From contig CAIYYI010000230.1 of NCBI GenBank assembly GCA_903930345.1, positions 1 through 64,000 of the forward strand: 64,000 nucleotides of DNA. The letters are read 5' to 3'. The translations under genes were made by a program, and so were the position numbers. This document shows positions 8,417 through 15,729 of this stretch, in pieces. Position 1 is the first letter of the stretch, and every line of letters begins with the position of its first letter. This stretch comes from an uncultured Verrucomicrobiota bacterium (GTDB lineage Bacteria > Verrucomicrobiota > Verrucomicrobiia > Limisphaerales > CAIYYI01). Below the pieces are notes generated by a model that was not told where the DNA came from, did not search any database, and saw only the letters and a list, made by a program, of their open reading frames with translations.

Positions 8417-10444
8417 TCAGAAGGAGCGTTTGGCTTTCAAAGTAAAGAAGTGCCGCTGGCGCAATTCCCCCAGATAATCCTGGTCCTGCAGGTCGTAGCT
8501 CAGCTTCACGGATAGCTTGTTGCGCACATATTCCACCCCCGTGCGGAAAATCGCCAGGTTTTGATCAAATCCCTGGCCACGTTCCATCCGCCATCCGCCC
8601 TCCACGCTCCAGGCCAGGGAGGTGGTGAGGTGCTTGTTGTAGCGTGCAATGTGATTATACGCGGTTCGATGCCGCCCATCATCCTTGAAAGCGGTCCAGC
8701 TCTGGTCCAGATCAAAGCTCAAGGTGGAGCCTTCGTTGACCCCAAAACTGAAGGACTGGAAACAACGCTTGGAGGTGAAAGGCCCGAGGTTGGAATCAAA
8801 TATCTCATACTCGGTTCCCGCCCGAAGCCAGCGCCACGACACGTCAGCTCCGGCGACCTTGTCTGTGATATTCTGCGTCAGCAGGGAGAGGGCGCCCCGG
8901 TTGTCCATCAGATTGAGCCGGGCATAGACGCCCATCAGGTAGTTGAAGAAATCCAGCCGGATCTGGAATTGCTGGGCCATGGTCCGGAAGTCGTCCGAGG
9001 GGGCCAGGTAGGCCTGGTAGTCCACCAGCACCGCACCTCCATTCGGAATGGTCGTCAGGCCCGGTGCCCGGCGGATCTCCGTCAACTCACCCTGCACAAC
9101 CACAATATAATCCAGTAGGGGGGTATAGCTCTTGCCGGCATTGTCGGTTACCCGGATGGTGGCGGCAACCACGCGCGGTTCCTTCAGATAGGTGACCACG
9201 CCGTCGGTCAGGTTGTGTGCTTCCCCTATGATCATGAGGGTTTGTCCGCTCGTCTCACGCTGCTCCAAATCGTAGCGTCCGCTGTAGCCCAGGTTCAAAT
9301 CGCTCCAGGAAACCACTCGCCGGGTAAAAGTGCTGCCCCAGCCCAGACCATAGCGCTTGCCTGACAAAGAGGTGCCGGGGCTGGTGTTTTCGAATGTCTG
9401 GCCATGCACATCCGCCGTGGTGTTGAGTCGTTCGCGCCATTGGTGGTGCAAGGAGGCCTGGGCATTGTGTCCCTGGCTGTCCGATACTCCGGCGCTGCGG
9501 TTGTCGTAGCTATAGTTATAATCGCTGTTCAGCGTTTTGGTGTGTTCAATGGTGCCACGCTCCGTCAGCATGAGGTTTCGCGTTGGCACGGTGGAGTCAT
9601 CCATCCGGTTGTAAAACAGGCTGGAATTCAGATGCACCCGGTCATTCCTACCCCAGACCTCGCGGTCGGAAAGGTTGACCGTGTGGTAGGTGCCCTGCTG
9701 CAGCGCCATGTCCGACTCCTGCCGGTTGTAGCTGTCGAGCATGTAGGATAGGCTGGTGCTGGCGTTGTTCTGGCGTTCATTCTGCATGTCAAAGGCCAGA
9801 GTGCTTTCCCGTAGTGTGCTGGGGCGGGTGAAACCGGTGATGTCTTCCTCCAGGCGGGTGTAGTTCACGTGAAAGGGTAGGACCCCCTCCGTGTAGCCGA
9901 TCTGCCCGCCGTAACGCCGGTTGTCCACCGTCACGCGGTTGAAAAAGTCAAACTGGCGGAAGTTATGGTCCTTTTCCGCAAATATTCTGGTTGCATACGG
10001 CTTTTCCTGAAGCAGTTGCAAGGATGTCTGGTATCGTTCCAGAAATCTGATTTTGGACTCCGTGCCAGAAAGGGTCAGGCCTACCGGCTGATTTATGCTT
10101 TGCTGCTGCCAGCTCAGGCCATCCTCCAGCCTGACGTTGAACAGGGCCAGGTTGGGATGGTAGATGGAACCCTGCATGCCCAGATTCAGCATGGGGGCCA
10201 CGTACAAATAGCTGCGCTCCATGGTGCCCGGGCTGTCTTTGCGGCTGCGTATCTCTTTTTCCCCCTCCACTTCCAGTCCCAAACTGGTCTCCGTGAATTG
10301 CATCCGCATCCACTGGAACTGATCCTCTTCCTCAGGCGGTTGCGCTGGGGCAATCACCACCGCATTGACCAGGAATGCCAGACACAAGCTGAACCACCTT
10401 CGCCGCCACGCATTGGTTGCTGGCCTTTTCATTCTGAAGGTCAT
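8417..10444 (-). CDS. Large outer-membrane beta-barrel protein (putative cytochrome conduit porin)
   Basis: A 675-residue protein with a signal peptide (basic start, hydrophobic core, ending near APAQ). It then shows many alternating-residue strands rich in aromatic, Asn, Ser and Thr residues, typical of outer-membrane barrels, and ends in a C-terminal Phe (KAKRSF) as expected for a BAM substrate. No plug or TonB box was seen. It sits between two NHL propeller genes, overlapping the upstream one by 4 nt and 1 nt from the downstream one, within a multiheme cytochrome operon. By context it is the best candidate for the porin of a porin-cytochrome conduit. Sequence similarity to MtrB or OmbB was not recognisable by eye, so this role is inferred. 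Confidence 0.72.
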   Translation of the reverse strand: MTFRMKRPATNAWRRRWFSLCLAFLVNAVVIAPAQPPEEEDQFQWMRMQFTETSLGLEVEGEKEIRSRKDSPGTMERSYLYVAPMLNLGMQGSIYHPNLALFNVRLEDGLSWQQQSINQPVGLTLSGTESKIRFLERYQTSLQLLQEKPYATRIFAEKDHNFRQFDFFNRVTVDNRRYGGQIGYTEGVLPFHVNYTRLEEDITGFTRPSTLRESTLAFDMQNERQNNASTSLSYMLDSYNRQESDMALQQGTYHTVNLSDREVWGRNDRVHLNSSLFYNRMDDSTVPTRNLMLTERGTIEHTKTLNSDYNYSYDNRSAGVSDSQGHNAQASLHHQWRERLNTTADVHGQTFENTSPGTSLSGKRYGLGWGSTFTRRVVSWSDLNLGYSGRYDLEQRETSGQTLMIIGEAHNLTDGVVTYLKEPRVVAATIRVTDNAGKSYTPLLDYIVVVQGELTEIRRAPGLTTIPNGGAVLVDYQAYLAPSDDFRTMAQQFQIRLDFFNYLMGVYARLNLMDNRGALSLLTQNITDKVAGADVSWRWLRAGTEYEIFDSNLGPFTSKRCFQSFSFGVNEGSTLSFDLDQSWTAFKDDGRHRTAYNHIARYNKHLTTSLAWSVEGGWRMERGQGFDQNLAIFRTGVEYVRNKLSVKLSYDLQDQDYLGELRQRHFFTLKAKRSF

Positions 10445-11607
10445 TGGCTCTGCCCGAAACCATAGACGCTGACTTTCCTGCTCCCGTACTGGTTGACGGC
10501 CAGAACCAGATACTCCAGCTTGAAGTTGGGGGCGGCATATTTCTGGAAGTAAGCCAGATGATCGTAATCGATGATGACCTGGGTGGGCAGATCAAGCGGG
10601 ACTGCACTCCCGCCGCTTTCGCCGAAGAACATCAGGACCTGCCCCTCCGGATTGAAAATCTGGATCACCTGGGCGGCGGCGTCCACCACGTAGAGTCGTC
10701 CTTCACGGTCCACCGCCACGCCCTTGGGCCGCGCAAATTCCCCGGGCCGATCCCCTGAGCGTCCATAGGCGCGCAGGAATTTTCCCTCCGCGTTGTATTT
10801 TTTGACGAAAAAACCACCCATGTCAGACACGTACAACTGGTTCTGGGAGTCCAGAGCCAGGTTGGCGGGGGCGAATAATTTGGCCGATGCATCCTGTCGG
10901 TCGCGTGGGATCTGAAACAGTGGTTGACGGTTGGTCTTGGTGTACACCTGAACGCAGTTGTTGTTCAGATCCGTCACATAGAGGCGATCGCTCGAAATCG
11001 CCACATCCGTGGGCCAGATGGGCTTGAGTGTTCCTGGCGTTGCCGCAGCATTCGTTTGCCATTTGGCATCCCCTGCCGATTTCTCCCCGATGGCACCCAA
11101 CAACGTTTCGTCAGTCGCGAAAATGAGGATTTGATTGTGGCCGCGGTCCGCCACATAACGGGTGCCGTCCTGATCCAGGCGGATGTTGATCGGCGTGTGC
11201 AGGAACTTGTCGATCGTCGAATCAAGGTAGTAGAGTTTCCTTAGCCCCAGATCCAAAATGGAAATGCCGCGGCGGCCGGTGTCGCTGACGAAGATTTTTC
11301 CGTCCCACAAGGCCAGTCCATAAGGCTTGAACAGTGACCGTTTGGGCGCTTCCTTTCCCACCAGGAACCGCGCAAATTTGTTCGGGGCCGCGCCCAAGTC
11401 CCCGTCATCGGAAAAGCTGGTCAAATACTGCAGGCGTGGTTCTGCGGGTGCCGGGGGGTAGAATATGGGCGCGGCGACCGGAGTTTTCTTTTTTGCGCCC
11501 GGTTTGGCTTCGGCTGCTGGCAAAGCCTTGGGTTGGATCAGACCAAATGACAAGACCGCGACCACAAGCCATCCGGTCAGCCGCTGGCTGATTTTGGGTG
11601 TTCTCAT
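10441..11607 (-). CDS. Secreted NHL-repeat beta-propeller protein
   Basis: A 388-residue exported propeller. Signal peptide at residues 10-32, then a Lys/Ala/Pro-rich linker, then six NHL-type blades (KPYGLALWDGKIFVSD, RYVADRGHNQILIF, RLYVTDLNNNCVQVY, QLYVSDMGGFFVKKY and similar). The ATG at 11607 is used; a TTG one codon upstream keeps the frame open to 11610. It is the first gene after the hairpin at 11736-11772, and its stop overlaps the beta-barrel start (ATGA), so it likely heads this transcription unit. It has no heme motif. The role is probably binding or docking, as for the other propellers of the locus. Confidence 0.82.
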   Translation of the reverse strand: MRTPKISQRLTGWLVVAVLSFGLIQPKALPAAEAKPGAKKKTPVAAPIFYPPAPAEPRLQYLTSFSDDGDLGAAPNKFARFLVGKEAPKRSLFKPYGLALWDGKIFVSDTGRRGISILDLGLRKLYYLDSTIDKFLHTPINIRLDQDGTRYVADRGHNQILIFATDETLLGAIGEKSAGDAKWQTNAAATPGTLKPIWPTDVAISSDRLYVTDLNNNCVQVYTKTNRQPLFQIPRDRQDASAKLFAPANLALDSQNQLYVSDMGGFFVKKYNAEGKFLRAYGRSGDRPGEFARPKGVAVDREGRLYVVDAAAQVIQIFNPEGQVLMFFGESGGSAVPLDLPTQVIIDYDHLAYFQKYAAPNFKLEYLVLAVNQYGSRKVSVYGFGQSQ

Positions 11608-11735
11608 CAAGGTTTTAGCAGAGTCGTTAAGATTCTCTGGGGCAGTATCCTAGGAGGGTTACTGCATCCGGGCGCACGAGTTTGCGATAGTGTTCTTGAG
11701 TGCTTGATCACGTCGTTGCAGTGGCATGTTAAACC

Positions 11736-11772
11736 GGGGGAAGAGGGTGGCCAACTATGCCACCCTCCCCCC
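11736..11772 (-). terminator. Strong hairpin, candidate terminator or processing site
   Basis: GAGGGTGGC (11743-11751) pairs perfectly with GCCACCCTC (11759-11767) around a 7-nt loop. After a 2-nt bulge, GGGGG (11736-11740) can pair with CCCCC (11768-11772). It lies between the tetraheme cytochrome stop and the NHL gene start on the minus strand. No T-run follows, so it may be a partial terminator or an mRNA stability element that sets different expression of the two sides. Confidence 0.6.
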
Positions 11773-11823
11773 CCTCGATCAGAGAGGTAATTCGCCGAAA
11801 ACAACCGGTATTGTCAGCCCCGG

Positions 11824-12459
11824 TTACTTGATGTGGCATTTCAGGCACAGCGCGCTGCCAGTGTTTGCCATGCGTAGAAAGGGAGGGAATTCATTGTTGT
11901 GGACCTGGTGGCAGGAAGCACATTCTACTTTGCCCGCAAACAGCGGAACCTTGCCTAGAGCATCCACCTTGCTGGCCGAGGTTGGTGAGACCAAGGCTCC
12001 ATCGTCGCCAGCCAGTTTGGCATCGTAGAGAAAGGAGATGGGGTGGTCATTGGATAAATCGGTTCCCACCACGTTGGTGCCGGTCATGGGCGGTTGGGTT
12101 CCACTTTTTCCGCCAAACGAATCCATGGCGACCGTGCCATCATGGCAGCTCAGGCAGAGTTTGGAGGAACTGCTCGGAGAGCCAACGACTGCGTTTAGCG
12201 TCGGGCTGACCGTGGCATCATATACCTTGAATGCGACCGTCGATGTCACTTTGTGGTTCCACAAAGGAGCATCCTTGACGGTGGTATCAGAATTGTGCGG
12301 CGTGTGGCAGAAGATGCAGAGTTCATCGGTGCCCCAGCCTTTGACCGAGAGATCGTGCTTGGTGCCAGATATGCCTGCCGCCGCCTGCAGGGCGGTGGGG
12401 GTTGCTGCCAGCAGCGCCAAGGCTGCGGTTAACATCAATAATTGCTTTACGTTTTTCAT
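11824..12459 (-). CDS. Periplasmic tetraheme c-type cytochrome
   Basis: A 211-residue small cytochrome with a clean signal peptide (MKNVKQLL... to LQAAAG) and four CxxCH motifs: CIFCH, CLSCH, CASCH and CLKCH. It is very like the N-terminal four-heme part of the 12-heme protein at 5594-7333, including the DDHPISF/NDHPISF segment between hemes two and three. Either it gave rise to that part or it derived from it. It is likely a diffusible periplasmic electron carrier. The gene starts 45 nt after the Rrf2 regulator gene on the same strand, so the two are probably co-transcribed and the cytochrome is a likely direct target of that regulator. Confidence 0.9.
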   Translation of the reverse strand: MKNVKQLLMLTAALALLAATPTALQAAAGISGTKHDLSVKGWGTDELCIFCHTPHNSDTTVKDAPLWNHKVTSTVAFKVYDATVSPTLNAVVGSPSSSSKLCLSCHDGTVAMDSFGGKSGTQPPMTGTNVVGTDLSNDHPISFLYDAKLAGDDGALVSPTSASKVDALGKVPLFAGKVECASCHQVHNNEFPPFLRMANTGSALCLKCHIK

Positions 12460-12504
12460 ACTTGGATTGGGTTTTGGTTCGGTTGAATCATGCTGATGCT
12501 GAGA

Positions 12505-13014
12505 TTACGGTGCTTGTTTGGGGCGGGTTCGCGGTGCGCGTTTGGCTGGCTTCGGTGCGGTTTTTTCCACGGTTTGTGCATGGCAACGGGCTTCGGTCCG
12601 CTTGTCCAGACCGGCAATGCCGTTGGTAATGACTTCCGCCAGAGTGGCGTTCGTCATTGCTTCACGAAGCCGTCCTTTGGTTTCTGTCCAGAGGTCATGG
12701 GTGGGACAGATATGTTGTGAGTTGCACTCCCTCAGGCCCAGCAGGCACCCGCCCAACCATGATTTTCCCTCCACCGCCTCCACGATCTCTATCAAGGCGA
12801 TGTCTTCCGCTGGCCGCGCCAGACCAATGCCGCCGCTGTGCCCTCGTTTGGTGGTCACCAAGTTCTTTTTGGTCAACAGGTTGATGATTTTGGCGAGGTA
12901 TGGCTTCTGAATGCCCGTGAGGTCCGCCACCTCCCGGATCAATAGAACCCGGTCGGTGCTCAGACAACTGAGCGCGTGGATGGCATAGCCGGTGGTTTGT
13001 GACAAGCTAAGCAT
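12505..13014 (-). CDS. Rrf2-family Fe-S transcriptional regulator
   Basis: A 169-residue DNA-binding regulator. The Rrf2 start (MLSLSQTTGYAIHAL) and winged helix (PYLAKIINLLTKKNLV...RGHSGGIGLARP) are clear. Three cysteines at 90, 97 and 103 (C-x6-C-x5-C) sit where IscR/NsrR-type proteins bind a 2Fe-2S or 4Fe-4S cluster, so it should sense redox state, NO or Fe-S status. The C-terminus is extended by a Lys/Arg/Pro-rich tail absent from typical members. It is encoded just upstream of the tetraheme cytochrome and divergent from the 13-heme cytochrome, with a palindrome in the shared upstream region. The effector is not known. Confidence 0.88.
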   Translation of the reverse strand: MLSLSQTTGYAIHALSCLSTDRVLLIREVADLTGIQKPYLAKIINLLTKKNLVTTKRGHSGGIGLARPAEDIALIEIVEAVEGKSWLGGCLLGLRECNSQHICPTHDLWTETKGRLREAMTNATLAEVITNGIAGLDKRTEARCHAQTVEKTAPKPAKRAPRTRPKQAP

Positions 13015-13045
13015 GTTGACTCGTGCCTTTAAATACCAAAGAGGA

Positions 13046-13072
13046 CTTGATTATCAAGATTAAAGATGATAA
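13046..13072. promoter_or_regulatory. Candidate operator between Rrf2 gene and 13-heme cytochrome gene
   Basis: CTTGAT-T-ATCAAG (13046-13058) is a perfect 6+6 palindrome 32 nt upstream of the Rrf2 start. It overlaps a second inverted pair, TTATC (13051-13055) and GATAA (13068-13072). The site is in the AT-rich divergent control region, so it could serve autoregulation and control of both arms. Regulator binding is inferred only from position and symmetry. Confidence 0.45.
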
Positions 13073-13215
13073 ATCCGTCATCTAACGACACTGTGATCCA
13101 AACTTTGCTGAAGCTGGCGGTAAACGCGTGACATCCTATGCTTCCATTGCACCGGTTGAAACGGGCTTAACTGAGCCTCGTCCGGGGAAACCATTCGCTT
13201 AAACATAAGACACAC

Positions 13216-15687
13216 ATGTTGAGGCAGATTTCATTCCATCGTCTCGTTAGCCGACCGTCTTTCCCGTCCCTGTTCTTGTTTCTGACCCTGGTCATGGTCA
13301 GCCTGGTGGTTGCCAGTGACCCTCCTCACGACGAGGATTGTGTAGCGTGTCACCTGACCCACAACTCCCTCGGGGGAGGTTTGGGGAGCGTGGCGGGCAA
13401 TGCCAATTTGTGCATCAGTTGCCACAATTCGAAGGGAACGGCTTCCGCCAAGTCCTTTGCGGACAGCCAACAGGCCTTGTCCTGGCCAGGTCTTCCGGTG
13501 GGAACCAACGCCATGGGGACATCTCACCGCTGGGATGTGGGCATGGTCGGTCGCATTCAATTTTTGGGAGGTGCGGCGATACGTTCCACCGGAACCATCA
13601 AGCCAGCCGGTTCATACACTGGGGTTTATCCAAAAACCTACACCCTCACGATTGCCACCGCCGGGAATGTGAATGGGGCCCGTTTCAATTGGTCGGCCAC
13701 CACCCCCGGGGGGGGGAGTGGAGCTCTGGTTCTGGCCCGAGCCAACGTGACCTTGAACGAGGGGATCTTCGTTTCCTTTAGTAACAGCGTTGATGCTGTT
13801 AACGCGTTTCAGGTGGGCGACACATGGAACATCTACGTGCGATCTGATCTTCGCAATCCGACCAATTCGGCCATGTTGACCCGGTTGGATAATGGCCGGG
13901 TCACTTGTTCCACCTGCCACGATGCGCACAGTCAGGCCGATGCGCCCTTCGACCCCAAAGCCCCGGCCTATGCCGGGGTGGGCACGGGGACCGGACGGCA
14001 TTTCATGCGCATCAGCAACAACGTGGAACAAATGTGCGTGGATTGCCATGCCGTGCGGAATGTGACCAATTCCGTTGCCGGTTCGCATCCGGTGGGCATG
14101 GTGTACGCCACCAACGCCTTCTACAAATTCACCACCAATCTGCCGTTGGAAAAAGTGACCGGCAAAATCAGGTGTCTCACCTGCCACAAGATCCATTTTG
14201 CCCCCTCCAACGATGGTGATCTGCTGGTGATGACCAATGCCACCGCCATGTGTGCCGAATGCCACACCCTGGCCGACCGAACCTCTCCGGCAGTCCACCT
14301 CAGTGCCACGAATGGAATGACCCTTTGGCCCGGTGGCCAATATGGTGGCACTTTCCCACAGCGCACCAACGCGAGCGATCGGGGCAGTTGCATGAATTGC
14401 CATGATCCCCACGGGTGGCCGGATACGGCGAATCCCACCACCCATTACCCCAAGCTGCTCGTGGATCAGGAGGAAAACCTCTGCTATGCCTGCCACGATG
14501 CCAATGGACCGGCCCTGAAGAATGTGAAGGATGATTTTGCCAAAGCCAGGCGGCATCCGATCGGGGATTCCGATTCCCTTCGCCGGGCCGGGCGCTCGGT
14601 TGAATGCAGTGATTGCCATAACACCCATCGGGCCATGGTTGGATCGCATGTTTATACCAATACCGCCACCGCCACCCGGAACCTCATTAGCAACCCGCTC
14701 AAAGGGGTGTCGGGTGTGTCGGTGAATTACACCGGTTTGGGGAATTTTGTGGCCCCCACAACGAATCTGTACACGGCTATCCCCAAATCGGTGGGGGCCA
14801 CCTACGAGTACCAGATTTGCTTCAAGTGCCATACCGCCTATTCATTCGGGAGCACACCCCCTCCGGGACTTTCCCCTGTTTACAGCACCGGGACGGCCTC
14901 GTTCACCACCGGATCAACCAACGTCGTCGGTGCCTCCACAACTTGGAGGGCATCCATGGTGGGAATGTGGATCGTGCTGACGAGTGATCCAACCAATGCC
15001 TATCGCATAACGGTGGTGACCAGCACCACCAGCATGACGGTGACCCCGGCCTTTGCGGGTGCCTCGGTTGCCGGCCAGGCTTACACCATCGTGGGCGGAA
15101 CCGACGTGGCCCAGGAGTTCAGCCCCATGAACCGGTCGGGGCACCCGATCATGACCGGCCTGGACAACTATCCCAATTCCACTGCTGTTTCAGGCAAAAA
15201 AGGGCTTTTGGCTGCGGCCTTGAAGGTGCCGTGGAACAGCAGTATTGGTCAGCAGACGATGATGTGTTCTGATTGCCACAACACCGATGGGGCCTCCCCG
15301 GCAGCGCAGGGACCGCATGGGTCAGCCGCGCAGTATATGCTGCGGGGGGCCAACGCTGCCAATTGGCCCAATATCACCCTGGCGAATTTTAACACCAGTT
15401 GGTGCGCCAACTGCCACAACAACGCCGCTGGTTCTACCCACACCCGGGGCGACCACACCGGCCGGCAATGTTACCAATGTCACATCGTGATTCCGCACGG
15501 CGGCAAGCTTTCCCGGCTCATGGCGGATCATGACACGATGCCTGGTCGATATGCCTATAACGGCACCACGAACAATCAGTACATGCAAAGTTTCACCAAA
15601 GCGACGACTGGCGGGTATGGGGAAAGCAATTGCAAGGCGCAATGTGCCAGCGAACACAGAAATCGAACGCCATCCGAAAACTGGTGA
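13216..15687 (+). CDS. Secreted 13-heme c-type cytochrome with inserted beta domains
   Basis: An 823-residue exported cytochrome: signal peptide to about residue 34, then 13 CxxCH motifs. The C-terminus ends in CKAQCASEH, a CX3C-x3-H arrangement that is no standard heme site. Two heme-free inserts interrupt the chain. Residues about 118-210, between hemes 2 and 3, have a GSYTGVYPKTYTLTI pattern. Residues about 559-627, between hemes 10 and 11, have a GTASFTTGST...TTWRASMVGMW pattern resembling beta-domains of phage tail or surface proteins. This suggests a surface-exposed cytochrome with binding modules. It heads the rightward arm, followed 42 nt later by resB. Confidence 0.87.
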   Translation: MLRQISFHRLVSRPSFPSLFLFLTLVMVSLVVASDPPHDEDCVACHLTHNSLGGGLGSVAGNANLCISCHNSKGTASAKSFADSQQALSWPGLPVGTNAMGTSHRWDVGMVGRIQFLGGAAIRSTGTIKPAGSYTGVYPKTYTLTIATAGNVNGARFNWSATTPGGGSGALVLARANVTLNEGIFVSFSNSVDAVNAFQVGDTWNIYVRSDLRNPTNSAMLTRLDNGRVTCSTCHDAHSQADAPFDPKAPAYAGVGTGTGRHFMRISNNVEQMCVDCHAVRNVTNSVAGSHPVGMVYATNAFYKFTTNLPLEKVTGKIRCLTCHKIHFAPSNDGDLLVMTNATAMCAECHTLADRTSPAVHLSATNGMTLWPGGQYGGTFPQRTNASDRGSCMNCHDPHGWPDTANPTTHYPKLLVDQEENLCYACHDANGPALKNVKDDFAKARRHPIGDSDSLRRAGRSVECSDCHNTHRAMVGSHVYTNTATATRNLISNPLKGVSGVSVNYTGLGNFVAPTTNLYTAIPKSVGATYEYQICFKCHTAYSFGSTPPPGLSPVYSTGTASFTTGSTNVVGASTTWRASMVGMWIVLTSDPTNAYRITVVTSTTSMTVTPAFAGASVAGQAYTIVGGTDVAQEFSPMNRSGHPIMTGLDNYPNSTAVSGKKGLLAAALKVPWNSSIGQQTMMCSDCHNTDGASPAAQGPHGSAAQYMLRGANAANWPNITLANFNTSWCANCHNNAAGSTHTRGDHTGRQCYQCHIVIPHGGKLSRLMADHDTMPGRYAYNGTTNNQYMQSFTKATTGGYGESNCKAQCASEHRNRTPSENW

Positions 15688-15729
15688 CAAAGTGCGACTA
15701 ATTCCCATGAGCATCCCGAAAAGCATCCC

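Noticed and set aside
13612-14832. 406-residue minus-strand frame opposite the 13-heme cytochrome
   Set aside because: Composition is Gly/His/Ile-rich from the reverse of CxxCH codons and there is no motif; the plus-strand cytochrome explains the sequence.
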